In this document: piece by piece, positions 36,153-47,769 of the stretch
How the letters are laid out: the number at the start of each line of letters is the position of its first letter
Numbering within the stretch: position 1 is the first letter of the stretch
Assembly: GCA_021234155.1 (NCBI GenBank)
Contig: JAJEKV010000030.1
Span: forward strand, 4,384,050 to 4,448,049
Reading direction: 5' to 3'
DNA from: Isoetes taiwanensis
Lineage: Eukaryota > Streptophyta > Lycopodiopsida > Isoetales > Isoetaceae
DNA: 64,000 nucleotides
Translations under genes and position numbers: made by a program
Notes under the pieces: generated by a model
Databases searched by the model: none
What the model was told of the DNA's origin: nothing
The model's input: the letters and a program-made list of their open reading frames with translations, nothing else

Positions 36153-38183
36153 GGGTTTAAGAAAGAATTTTAATGGCCATCCTGACACCTTCTTTTTGCC
36201 TTTGAAACCTTTTTTTTTACCCCTTCTCCTTTCTCATTCCCTTTCCCCTTTCCCAACAATCGCGATTTTCCCTTCCCTTTTTTCTGACAAACTTTTTCCC
36301 TTTCGTTTTCATCCTTTCCCCGCCCTTCACATTTTTCCCTTTCTTTTTCCCTTCCCCTTCCTTTTCCTTTTCCGTCCCTTTTTCCCCCTTTTTTTTTCTT
36401 TTTTTCTTTTTTCCCCTCCTTTTATGTGCCCCTTTTCTTCCTTTCCCCATCCTCTTCCTCTTTATCCTTTGCTCTTTTCCGCTTATATTTTTCCATTTCC
36501 CTCCCATTTTTCCTTCCCATCCCTTCCCTTTCCCCCTTTCCGCCTTCTTTTTCCTTTTCCTTTTTCCCTTCCATTACAAATTTTGCTACCCTTTCTAACT
36601 TTTTCCCCGGTTTCCATTTTATGCTTTTTAATTTCTTTTCCCTCTTCTTTTTGATTTTTTCTTTCTCTATGCCTCTTTCTATTCCCTTTTCTCTACCTTT
36701 TTTATGTCCCTTTTCCTCCTTTCCCCACCCTCTCCCCCTTTTCCTTTTCCACTTTCCCCTTTCCTCTTTTTCTTTTCTCATGCTCTTTTTCCCCATTCCT
36801 CACCCTTGCCGTCTTCCCTTTTTCGTGCCCTTTCCCCTTCCTCTTTCTCTTTTCCAATTCCTTGCTCCTCACCCCTCTCCTGTTCCCCTTTTCCCCCTTC
36901 CTTTTCCTCCTTTTCTGACCCTTTCCCTCTTTTCTTTTTCTCGGCCTTTTTCCCTTTCCCTTTTCCTGATGGATTTTTTCCTTTCCGTTTTCCTCCTTTC
37001 TCAATCCTTTCCCTCTTCCTCTTTTATACGTGCCTTTTTCCCTTTTCTTCACCTTTTCTCGCTTCCTTTCCTTTTTCTATACCCTCCACATTTTTCCTCT
37101 TTCTTTCTTTTCTATGCCCGTTTTTCTCTTTTCCCCTACCCTTTCTCTCTTCCCCCTTTCTTTTTCCCATGTCTTTTCTTTGCTTCCTTTTTACCCTTTC
37201 TTCACCATTTTCCTCTTCCATTTTTTCTCGTTCCCTTTCCTCCTCCCCTTTTCTCATTTCCCTCTTCCCTTTTTTCTAATGCCCTTTTTCCAGGTTCCAT
37301 TTCCTCCTTTGTCCCTCCCTTTTTCTATCTCCTTGCGCTTTTCCTTTTTCTATGCCCTTTTTCCTTTCCCTTCTTCCCATCCTTTTCTTGTTCCCCCTTC
37401 TCCCTGCCCTTTTCCTCGTTTTCCCAACCTTTCACTTTTTTTCTTTTCTCGGTGACCCTTTTCCCTCCCCTTTCCCTCTCTCTTTTCCTTTCACATGCCA
37501 TTTCTCCCTTCCCTTTTCTTCTTTCCTCACCCTTTCCCTTTTTATTCTTTTCCTCATGCTCTTTTTTCCTTTCCTTTTCCAATGCTCCTTTTTTTCCTTC
37601 CTTTTCCCATTCTTCACCCTTTTTCCCCCTCTTTCCCTTTTTCCTTTACCTCTTCCCCTTTTCTTTATGCCTTTTTCTCAAGTTCCCTTCTCCCCTCCCT
37701 TTTGATTTTTTCTTTCCCTTTCCCTTTTCCCATGCGTCTTTCTCTTCTCTTATCCCCAACCCTTTTCCCTTTCTCTTTTTCCCTTTTTTCCATGCCTTTT
37801 TTCCCCTTCACGTTCTCTCTTTCCTCCTCCCTTTTGCTTTCTCCCCTTTTTCCTTTACATTTTCCCCATAAGAGATCAAAACATGACCAATCACGGTGGT
37901 AGGAAGTTGTGCGAGAAATCTCGGCCTTTGGATGCACCTCGATGATCTCGGCCATTCAAATTAGGGCTTGATCCAATCCAAGACTTACGGTATAACATTA
38001 TAATATAAGATTATTTTTTTAATTCTAAGAACAATAAAAACGAAAACAAAAGAAAACTTAATAGTACAAAAATGGTGTTAGTGTTTCATATCATTTATGT
38101 TAACTATGAACCTTATCTTTCTTAGGCCAATGTTGAGTTTTCGTTTATCAAAAAGTTGGGTTTAAGAAAGAATTTTTAATGGC
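36153..38183. repeat. direct repeats flanking the pyrimidine tract
   Basis: A stretch of about 25 bp beginning GGGTTTAAGAAAGAATTTT occurs at 36153-36177 and 38158-38183, with a one-base length difference. Preceding sequence (about 35850-35955 and 38020-38140) is also related, including the shared phrase CTTAGGCCAAT. The tract therefore sits inside an old direct duplication. Confidence 0.65.
36186..37869. repeat. 1.7-kb pyrimidine tract, degenerate tandem array
   Basis: Nearly every base on the plus strand is C or T. Purines recur mainly in a marker resembling ATGCCCTTTTTCC (for example at 36669, 36779, 37112, 37278, 37352, 37494, 37668, 37731 and 37792), often about 60-75 bp apart. This suggests a decayed minisatellite. 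Long Phe/Ser/Pro-rich or Lys/Glu-rich frames on both strands are by-products of composition. Such DNA can in principle form triplex (H-DNA). Confidence 0.85.
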
Positions 38184-38776
38184 TAACTGTGCCATGGGAC
38201 ACACATACAACACCAATATAATGCTCTCTTGAACTGTTCTATGTCGGCAACTTGAGTTCCTCATTCAAATCTGATAAAAACAATATTGGATTGAATTCAT
38301 GATAAATTGTAACATATTGCTTGTGTATTAGCATATGGAGTTCTTAGGTCCACGGTTCATTTAGGTTGACATAAACCTTGATGATGAATAATATTCATGG
38401 AAGAAGTAAGGGACCGTATCTGGATTCAGTATCTTCAAACTAATTCTTATCATTAGTCTCCCCGGAGTAAGTACCTAATGCTTCATGCTCATGTTTCAAA
38501 AGCATTTTCTTGTGCTTAGACAACTAGATGAGATATGGACATGGACATCTTGTAATATCTACTGATAATAAACTTTCTTTTCAGTGGATCATGATTATCC
38601 TCTGAAATTTTATTCCCGCCTCTGCATCTGTATCTGGCTTTTGGCTTGGTGTTTCAATAAAGTTTGTCTTTCTTCCCAAAAAAAACTTTTTTTTTTCTTC
38701 ACCAAAAAAAAAAAAAAAAAAAACCCCTAAAACCATTACAAATAAACATGTGAAACATCTTATATTATAATGTTAT
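37992..38776. repeat. perfect 20-bp inverted repeat, 0.75 kb apart
   Basis: ATAACATTATAATATAAGAT at 37992-38011 is the exact reverse complement of 38757-38776. The spacer contains an A-rich retroposon-like tail (38685-38722). The pairing does not extend outward. Confidence 0.6.
38400..38722 (+). mobile_element. possible LINE 3' end with poly-A
   Basis: GGTGTTTCAATAAAGTTTG, then TCTTTCTTCCC and an A8 run, followed by a T-rich bridge and a second long A run (38704-38722). This is the style of plant LINE 3' ends. No coding part is recognised and the left boundary is not defined. Confidence 0.3.
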
Positions 38777-38846
38777 GTAATGGACCACGCCCTAAAATGG
38801 ACGGATCATATTAGTCGATGCCACATGGCATCATCTTGCCCTCTTT

Positions 38847-40970
38847 TTGAACTTTTCTTTCTTTAGGGTTTTTCAACGGGAACAGTTTTTGTTGCCAGTC
38901 GAGCTTACGGTAGCAGAGCCCAAAGAACAGGTCGGCGAGGCTAATGCTTCCGCTAACGAATTGCGGCAAGCTTTAGCTCTAAGTTTCCATTTTAGAATCT
39001 TGCTCCCTCTTTGCGGCGATGGAGTTCCAGCAATTTTTTTGGCGACAGAAGATGCTCTAATAGCAAAAAATTTGCATCTGGAATTGCATGATGCAAAGGC
39101 TGGTTGAGAAGAAGAATAGTTGATGGAAGTAGAAGCAGGGATAACGAAGACTGGCTTTGTCGATATAGCAATGGAGGCAATCGTAAATGACTGGGATTTT
39201 AGGGTTCTTCATTTTCATGTCTTTTATACCTTTGGATAAAGCTCGGCCTGCCATAGCCAAAGCTAGGGCCTTCATCCATCTGTAAGATTTGATTTTAGGC
39301 ACTGTGGAAGCACAAGTGAAGATAGCTGGATTGGATTTCTGATATTGGGTTGTATTTTTTTTGTATGTTTCTAGCAGTGTAGAGGAGCAGAGAAATGGTG
39401 CTCCCAACCCCGAATGAGCGCCATAGCCAGGCTATGGGTTCGTTCTTCATGCCCTTTTTTGTTTCTATGTTTTCTGCTTCCTACGTTACAAATTGCTTGA
39501 GTCTATGTTAAATCTTAGGCTTTAAGGAAAGATCGAGGGCTCCTTGTAACTGGAGCTTTGGCTTTGTCTTTTAACGACAGACTTCAATTGCTACATTCTC
39601 ACATGTTGCCCAGAACCTTACAAGATATGCTTCTCTTTATTATGCAGGAATAGTTGGTCTATAGGCTTACAACAGCTGCCAATCTGCCATGATGGAGGTA
39701 AAGAAACCATACAATGTGTGTCATCTTAGAGGCAAATCCACAACTTACCAACTGGGGCAAAAAAAATCTCTCTCTTACCAGGTATGTAGTAGTTCTACAA
39801 TTAATCTATTATTCCTTCTCTTTATTAAGTCTTTTTGTGTGATTCCAGACCTGGAATCACCTCGGTTATCAGTATTCAGTCCTTTGCTTGCTTTAATCAG
39901 AGACTGAAGGAAACTCTAATTGAGCTTTCGTATTGAAAGGCACCCAGCAGTCAAACCCCCTTGAACTTTCACAACAAAAATCTACACCATTCTCAGGTCA
40001 GTTGTGCTTTTGAATTAATAGCACTTCTACTCAAGCAGATGGTGCTCCTTTTATTTCTGAAAGAAATGAAGCGATTAGAAACAAATTCATGGAAAATTAT
40101 TTTAATCATTAGATAGCATGTATTATGTGTTACCAACATATATTCTGATAAATTTAGGTTACAACTGTATTAAAAGCGCTTGCTTCCAAGGATGTAATGT
40201 TGCTGCATCGACCCCCTGGACTGGCAAGGCTACAACAGAATGGTTTGCATGTCACATTGCTTGCCCTGTCCATTTGAATGGTGTGTTTTCACGTTTTGTA
40301 ATATATACAGTATCAAATTGGTTTGATTAGGCCATCTAGACTGCCAGATAGCAGTTGCACTAGGACCATTGCCATTCACTCTGATGTAGTATGTGAATAA
40401 AAGTGGCATTTGGAACAAATTTATGAAACTACAAGTTAGGATTGGCTGCATTTCTTAGCAGAGGATAATTCTGAAATGCTTTATATTACAAAAACATGTA
40501 TGTTATTAGGGAGCATCAAAATGGTACTATAAATCCATGTATTTGAATGGAAATTTCAAGCAAAGTTTATGGTCATATTCAAGTGCATTATTAAATTGAT
40601 AAAAGATTCAATTGGCGATATGATATGGCTGGAAATGGTTGGAAAGAAAAAATTAAAGAACAATAGTAAGGGCATTATTTTAAATGTCGTTTCTCATCAT
40701 CTATCTAATAAGGTAGATAGATCCATCATCTATCTATTTTAATAAGAGTGTCAACTTGATGTTGACATGTTGCATAAATGGGTTTGTGCAGTAACTACAC
40801 AGGTTCAAACTTGCAAGTCAATTTGCACTTGCAATGATAATCTTGAAACAGGACTTAAAGATAAAAATGACACTAAAACTCAAGTTTGAGATTCATATAA
40901 TGTTTTTTCCTTAAAGTTATTTATTTCAACTTGATATTAGAATGTGAAGTGACTTAAGCTAGCGTATAGT
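38847..40970. other. no gene recognised
   Basis: An open frame at 38847-39107 (86 codons) and others show no known domain. A small hairpin (ATCTATCTA, spacer, TAGATAGAT) is near 40700-40724. Otherwise AT-rich interior of the hairpin-ended element. Confidence 0.4.
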
Positions 40971-40983
40971 GTTACATTAAGAT

Positions 40984-41135
40984 GGTTCCACAAGTACAAG
41001 CATCTCAACAATACTGCCATTGAGAAAATTCTACAAATATAAGCATCTCAACATCGTACAGTTCCACAAGTACAAGTATCTCAACTATACTGCAATTGAG
41101 AAATTTCTACAAATATAAACATCTCAACGTCGCCG
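40984..41135. repeat. two tandem copies of a 76-bp unit
   Basis: The unit begins GTTCCACAAGTACAAG and contains ATCTCAAC twice. The second copy starts 76 bp after the first and is roughly 85-90% alike by eye. Confidence 0.75.
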
Positions 41136-41601
41136 TGCATTATAAATTGGAACTTGAAACAAATGCTACATAGTGATAGAGGCCTATAATTTTTTGTATA
41201 TAGTTGTAAATGTGTGAGATGTTATGAATGCTATGCCGTTGATTCGATTTGATGTCTGCCATGAATGTACAAAATGCTATTGGTAATATATTAGCCCATC
41301 AAATAGCAAACATCAGCTTGACGTTCCAACTTATTCCCAACAACAATTGTTTTATTGAGACTTGAACTACTTCAATAATCTAAACGTATGGTGCATTGGA
41401 TGTATTCAATTGTACACAATGGATGTCACAAGTTAAAGATATTTAAAATTATCGATACCCAAGAAGTTAAATTCAGGTCCAATCCTACAAATGTCAGGAC
41501 ACCAACCACCACAATGCAACCTTATTATTTCTAGGTCTCCAACATTACCAGTTCCAACCTGTGCCCAGCAATGCTGGGCACCCTAACTAGTCTAACATAA
41601 T

Positions 41602-44296
41602 TTTTTTTTTTTTTTTTTTTGAGAGAATGAGATATTTTTTTTCATTAATTAAAGATCAGGAGATACATCGATGGCAACAGAGTGTTGCTATAATTACTAG
41701 ATGTAGCTATTATGGCAATAGCTAGTAAAGCAATTTAATAAAAACCAAAAGCAGCCAAAAGTTTAAGTGCTTGGCTATTTTAATTTTGGATGCAGTTAAC
41801 ATCAGCAAAATTAAGAGTTCAGTTCTCTTTTTGAAGTCTTCTACAACTGCTCCAAACAGCGGCTTCCGGATCCGGGTTGGATTACCCCGGAAAACACAAT
41901 TGAGCCAAAATATGTAAGAAAAGCGGATGGATTCAAAGATTGATATTTTCGGTGGTCCAGAAAGTGAAGTGGTCTCACGGAAGGCCGGTTGAAGAATGTG
42001 GTTGGTATTAGTTCCCCAAATCAAAAGCTTCCGGAAGATCATTCACACAAGAGGTAGCCATGATGAGCGTAAGATTTCCATGTGCATCGCCTTGCCCCTA
42101 TGATAATAGTAACACTCTCTAGAACTCGAATTGGTCATCTCATCATCCGCCTTTGTTGGGATTTCTAAGAACCACCAAAGAATGTTCATCTGATAGGTGC
42201 TTCTGCAGAATTCATAAGCCCATTGGATTTCCCTTACTGGAAATTCATGGAGCCTGGGAAAAATCCTGTCTGGAATTTTGGATTTCCAATCAAAGTCTGC
42301 ATAAGCATTGACCTGAGTGTCAAATTTGCTTAAGTTCCTCTCACTTGGCCAAAAACTTGTATCCATTAGGGCGGTCCGCGAGAACATCAGGTACTCTAGC
42401 ATTAAGATCAGAAAATAGGTTAGTATGCGCCTGGTAGCAGTGTAATTTAAATAACTTATAATGACCACAAAAAGAACCAATTGAATTCCACTTTTTGTCA
42501 TAGTTGTCCCCTTCAATTTGAATCCTGTGAGCAGTAGCTGAGGTTTGTAGATCATGCATAACATTAATTTTAATCCAACAGACAGAAGTAGCATAACCAC
42601 CATGAATGCATCTGTTCCTGTGTTTCCATATATTCCATATAACAGTAAAGAGTAAGGTGTTAACATATTTATCATTATTCATTAAGACATCAACCAAATT
42701 ACTTGGCTTGCTGATGGATAATATGTTTTGGCACCATGTCCATAAGGGTTCTAATTTTGGGCAGTTAAATATATGAACCAAAGATTCAGGGCAATTGCAC
42801 CCAAGAGGACAATTCACAGAAATAGGACTAAGACCATTCTTCAGTCTAGATGGATTATAATGCTTAGCAATGCTCTCTAGATTGGATAAGCTTTTGTTGG
42901 CTAGCAACCAGATAAAATATGACACTTTTGGAGGACAGTAAGAAAACCAAGTGTTTCTGTGAACTTTATCAGTTTCCTGATCATTTAGATTCCAATAGGT
43001 TTTGGCTTTTGAAGGAGCATTGTTGTCGGCTAGCAACTTATAGATCATGGAGACTTTATAGGTATATTTCCCTTTGCATGACCAATCAGGATTGGGATTC
43101 ACATTGCTAATGTTGAGGGGGAAAAGTTTGGCCTTGAAGTGTTTGAATATGCACCTATCTGAAGAGGTACCAGCAATTCTATTCTTGAGAGCAGTCCACG
43201 AGATCCAACTACCATTTGATCTGAGATCTCCAATTGAAGAAATTCCCTGTAGAGACCATTTCTTATAGATCCTGGGATGATTGATAGCAAGAGGTATGTC
43301 ATTCCGTTTAGATAAGAAAGGATTCCAGAATAAAGATGTAGATGATTGAAATAAGTCTGAACTGTTATGAGACATTAGCTTAGAAATCCTGTTCCAAGCA
43401 AGAACTAAATTTCTCATTAGAGGGGAGATATTTTTAGCAGGATTGATGTCAAAGAATATAGATGAGGGAAGTTGATGCCTGATGGAAGGATGACCTTCAA
43501 TTCCACATTTTTGGAACCAGAACTTAATAAATACTGAAGCTAGATTTTCTTTATTGAAGATAGCTCTCCAGACATGCTTCCCAGCTAAGGCCACACCCTG
43601 CAAAAATAAATTCTTACAGCCAATACCCCCCTGGGATTTTGGTCTCGTGATGTGATTCCAGCCAATCATATGATTTTCCCCCCAAATGAAGTTCCTGATA
43701 ATTCTTTCTAGCTGGAGGTAGACACTTTTAGGTGCAAGCAAAGCAGAAGAAAAGTATATATGAGAACTGGCAATCACTGCATTTGCTATAATGGACCTGC
43801 CAGCCAAAGATAAACAGTTGCCATAGGTATTTAGCTTTCTTTTGATCCGAGAAATGATAGGGGACCAGAGACCCTTGATATTAGAATCTAGAGACAAGGG
43901 CATTCCCAACAAATTGATGGCTTGAGTATTCTTGAAGCATTTAATCCCCAGAATAGACTGATTGTTTGTGTCCCCCATAATGGAACATTTATCCAAATTC
44001 AGATTAATGCCTGAGGCAGCTCCAAAGCAATTAATAATATTAAGATAATTTCCAATGTTGAGAGGATCATTCTTCAGAAAACTGAAAGAATCATCAGCAT
44101 ATTGAAGAATATTCATATCAGAAGTGTTGTCAGGTAGAATTAAGCCCTTAATATTTCCAATTTGTTGCTGGTGATTGATAACTCTGGTCAATATTTCAGT
44201 AACTGCAATGAATATGTAAGGGGCTAAAGGACAGCCTTGTCTCACTCCTCTGGCAAGGGGAAAGAAAGATCCTGGGGAACCATTAATAAGGACAGC
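41602..44296 (-). mobile_element. L1 copy L1-2, 5'-truncated, young
   Basis: Minus-strand L1 with a poly-A tail (T run at 41601-41622 on the plus strand) and a 13-bp duplication agtctaacataat at 41589-41601 and 44297-44309. The 5' end is cut within the RT, just before the GVRQGCPLAPY motif. The 3' untranslated part is about 0.7 kb. It inserted across the right end of the hairpin-ended element. Its zinc-finger tail matches the L1-1 subfamily. Confidence 0.95.
42341..44296 (-). pseudogene. L1-2 ORF2 C-terminal two thirds, open frame
   Basis: A continuous frame of about 650 codons runs from the truncation point (AVLINGSPGSFF) to a stop at 42341. It contains RQGCPLAPYIF, the catalytic YADD (QYADDSFSFL), the post-RT segment GRSIIANAVIASSHIYFSS and the CPLGC...H...C zinc finger (NCPLGCNCPESLVHIFNCPK). 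No stops or shifts were found, which fits a recent insertion. The endonuclease and the first part of the RT are missing, so it cannot be active. Confidence 0.93.
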
Positions 44297-44309
44297 AGTC
44301 TAACATAAT

Positions 44310-45350
44310 AACAATGGGTTTCCTTTGTAATTTTGTATGCTTTTCAATATGTTTTTACTATCATTTGATGATGTATTGAGTGGATGTACTAATGCATACA
44401 TCTAGAGTGCACACCGTATTCCCATGTTTTTAGTGTCACATTTGCTACGATTATTTATGTTTCACTATAGTTGGGCCTTATATCTCTTTTTATAGTTTGT
44501 ATTTTCATTTTTTTTGTTGGGGATCTACATGCAACTATCGAGCCCCTGTACTTTAGGGTTAAATTTGTTAGATGAGGTTTTTTGAGGTCACGATGCAATA
44601 CGAATTGCTCTTGGCATGTCGAATCAGGTCATCATGCTATAGGTTTGCACATTCTGATGCTGAAATAACTTGGAAGACACCTGAGAACAGGCAAGAGGTG
44701 AGTTTGTCATTGGAAAGAACCTCGAGGGGAGGCTTCTGCATTTATGGAAAAACCTCTTTAGCCTTTTCAAGATACAAAGGAACTAGATTTGAAAGAGTCT
44801 TTTCGTTGTCAGCGAAATGGGTCTGGTTATGCACCTTGTGTTGCTTCTGTTTTATAGAAAAATATCTTCGACCTTTTCAAGCCACAAAGGGGCCGTTGAG
44901 TCACAAAACAGATGATGTTGCTCCATCGATTTCATAAAATAAAGTTTCTTTCATGAGTATAATTTTTGTCAAGTCTTCTATCTCTTGCAGATAGAAAGCT
45001 CAATGATATTGTAAGCAACCACTGTTAGATTATTGTTTTGGAGTATTCCCATCATCACATATGTTCCACAATATGGTAGCAGGCCCTTCTGGATTCGTTC
45101 AAAGTCTGGAATATTCATGATGTCCTAAGAACTAATCCTCTTTTTGATTAAACATTTTTGGCCATCAGTGTTACAAAGGCCATGGTACCGGTATTCCAAT
45201 TACTACTTTATTCCGAACACGTTCAAGAGCATCCCACGTTCCAAAAACTTCCTATTTATGTTCACGGTAGAGTCTAAGTTTTATTTGGCCATTATCCTTG
45301 GCTATATAAACTTGAAAACAGATTAATCAATCTATGTGAACAACAGATCC
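44310..45350. other. no gene recognised
   Basis: AT-rich spacer; a 121-codon frame at 44572-44937 shows no known domain. Confidence 0.4.
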
Positions 45351-45361
45351 TTTATCAAAAT

Positions 45362-47382
45362 TTATTTTTTTCCAAAATTAGATGTTCCAATCTCAGATTT
45401 GGTTTTTGGAGTGCCACTCTGGGCAACCATCCAAAGCAAAAGATCAACCAACTTTTGATATAACGAATGCACAAGACGTTGTGCATTGACAATTTGGGGA
45501 CCAGTCCAAATAGGCACATCAACTGATTGTGAAGGAGCATTTGGCAGAATGTCAGCCAGCCTTTGCCACAGAGCTCTGTCCCATCGAGATAGCATACACT
45601 TAGTCTGAAAAGCATCCCAAGTCAACAAGTGCCCTGCCTCATGCCAAACACCAACTGTGAGAATACCAGCACACCTCCAATGCCTCTGAGTCAATGGATG
45701 TACAATAGCACACAGAGGCATGTGATTATCCAGAGGAATCCATCAATACAGAGAACCTACCTGTGGACACACACCTGGATTAATCTTAAATACCACATGA
45801 ACTGTCTCCCAAGAAGCAAGCAGTCCCTTCAAGAAGGGGGAAGCATTTGGATATGGACGAAGCTGATAAAAGAGACACCGAGAAAGAACTGCCCTAAGTG
45901 CCAGTTTTCCAAAAGGAATAGACTGCCCAAGTGCTTGCGCAACCAATCTCATTCCAAGCAAATGTACCATACCCACCAAGTAGTGACAAATGAACTTAGA
46001 TATCATAATTTTACTCTGTAAATGAAAGTCAATCATACCTACACCTCCAGCAAATTTTGGTTTGATACATGTGGACCAAGCGACCTTCACAACTACACCT
46101 GTCTCAGTACCTGCCCAAATGAAGTTACAGACAATTGCGACAACCTCTTGAAACTTTATTTGTGAGGCAAGCCCAGCAGATGCCATATACACATGAGTGT
46201 TGCTGAGAACATGCTTAGCAACTACTATCTGCCCTGCCAGAGAAAGCTTAGCTGTATTCCACCAAAAAAGATGCTTACGCAGGCCTTCCACTATAACATC
46301 CCATGCATCTGAAGTAGAGACATGTATACCTACAGGAATGCCCAAGAGTTTAGTGGCCTTTTCTTGAGGAGATACTCGTAAACACAGGGAGGAACATCCA
46401 CATCCAAAGTCCATAAAGCAGAGCACTTTAGCCACCCAACAAGAACCCCTGATGCCATCTTAGCAAAGATCTTGTACACCGTAGATAACAAAGTTATAGG
46501 GCGCCAATCCGAGATAGTTTTAGGCTCTTTGCACTTAGGAATAAGGGAAATGCAACCAGTGTTGATGATCTTATCCAAGCTCCTGAACTGCCGAATCTCA
46601 GAGAAAGCATTGAAGACGTCATCACCAAGCCAATTCCAATAAGCTTGGAAAAACTCTGTAGGAAAACCATCCAAGCCTGGGCACTTATTCTTCTTTAAAG
46701 TGTCTACAGCAAAATGCAAATCATCGACCGTAATACGCTGCTGTGGAAAAATAATAGGATGGATCTTAGATAAAACTGCCTCCTGCATGTCCTCTTGGAA
46801 GGGTAGAGACTGATCAGTAAAAAAAGCAAAAAAATTATCAAAAAGAAACTGCTTTAACTGTGCAGCATCAGAAATTTCAGAGCCATCAGGTAGAAGTAGC
46901 GAAGATATGGAGCTTGACACACGTCTTCTCCTTGCCGCTCTAAAGAAGAAGTGAGAGCACCTATCTCCCAATTTAAACCAATCCAAACCGGCCTTAACGT
47001 GAGCTTGAGTTGCCTGTATAGACTCAATGTTTCTTATTTCTGCCAATAACTCTTTCTCTCGAATACCTGATGAAGGGGCTTGTGAATGACATATTTGAAG
47101 CTCCATATACAAAGCTAGTAGCCGACCTCTAGTTGCCTGCACCTTCCTATGTCCCCATTGCTTAGCAAAGGATTTAACTGCTGCCAAAGTGTCAACAACC
47201 CCAAACATACCATGAAGACGAGAAAATGTAGAGGACCAGGCATGCCTGCAGCCATCAGTAAACTCTGGGTCTGACAAATATCGAGTGTTAAGCTTGAAAT
47301 AGGTTCTTGTAGCTCGTCTACGCACTGGCGCTGTAATCGAAAGCCAATGTGGATTGTGATCAGATATGGAACTATCCAACAT
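45362..47382 (-). pseudogene. L1 copy L1-3, ORF2 with RT core deleted
   Basis: Minus-strand ORF2 of a different L1 subfamily. It begins at the last endonuclease motif (SDHNPHW), then the linker and RT fingers (KCPGLDGFPTEFFQAYW, CISLIPKCKEPKTISDWRPI). It then jumps near 46390-46430 from KIFAKMASGVLVGWL to a segment leading into KATKLLGIPVG and the AGQIVVAKHVLSNTHVYMAS region. The palm motifs, including [Y/F]xDD, are absent, so an internal deletion is inferred. Frame breaks occur near 46400 and 45730. The C-terminal part (HWRCAGILTVG) continues to about 45362. No poly-A or target duplication was defined. Confidence 0.85.
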
Positions 47383-47546
47383 ATTTGTCCTTTACCCAGT
47401 AAGCCAGCAGCTATTACATTATAATACCCACGATCATGCTGATCTACTTTTGCATCTTCATTCTTGCATGAGCTCCATATATATTTCTATTCATGCTTTT
47501 CTGTTTTGTGCTTTTTGTATAAAAATGTTACATACATTTTAAAACT

Positions 47547-47624
47547 TATACGCAATTTTCCAAGCCAAAGCCGTGCTAAAAAATGTATACGCAATTTTCC
47601 AGCCCAAAACCGTGCTAAAAAAAT
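47547..47624. repeat. two tandem copies of a 39-bp unit
   Basis: TATACGCAATTTTCCA is repeated 39 bp later, with CCGTGCTAAAAAA at the end of each unit. Confidence 0.8.
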
Positions 47625-47633
47625 AAAACTGCA

Positions 47634-47762
47634 TATATCGAGTTTGATATACGTCGTATAGCCAACTCGATATATGCTATATATATCGTATATCGAACTT
47701 GATATAAGCTGTAGATATCATATATCAAACTCGATATACAACGGATAGCTAAGTCGATATAT
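47634..47762. repeat. palindromic TATATCGA-type array
   Basis: A perfect 18-bp inverted repeat, TATATCGAGTTTGATATA at 47634-47651 and its reverse complement at 47721-47738, brackets a third variant copy (47689-47706). Direct copies of GATAGCxAAxTCGATATATG-type sequence lie at 47656-47676 and 47742-47762, so inverted and direct repeats alternate. It could form a cruciform. Confidence 0.7.
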
Positions 47763-47769
47763 GATTGGT

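Larger units (their letters stand above)
35965..41591. mobile_element. 5.6-kb element with hairpin-containing inverted ends
   Basis: The 30-bp arms at 35965-35994 and 41562-41591 are inverted relative to each other with three mismatches. Each starts ACTAGT from the outside and carries a nested palindrome (GTGCCCAGC, short centre, GCTGGGCA). No transposase or helicase frame is seen inside, so it would be non-autonomous. No clear target duplication was found. Helitron-like ends (CTAG with a subterminal hairpin) and a TIR DNA transposon are both possible, and two independent insertions of a palindromic element are not excluded. The right end was later hit by L1-2. Confidence 0.45.

Noticed and set aside
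36426-37871. 481-codon Phe/Ser/Pro-rich open frame, and Lys/Glu-rich frames on the other strand
   Set aside because: They are produced by the pyrimidine tract, which rarely contains stop codons in any frame; several overlapping frames are open at once and none has a domain.
42043-42675. 210-codon minus-strand frame overlapping the L1-2 ORF2 end
   Set aside because: It overlaps the true ORF2 frame out of phase and then the 3' untranslated region, without a domain.
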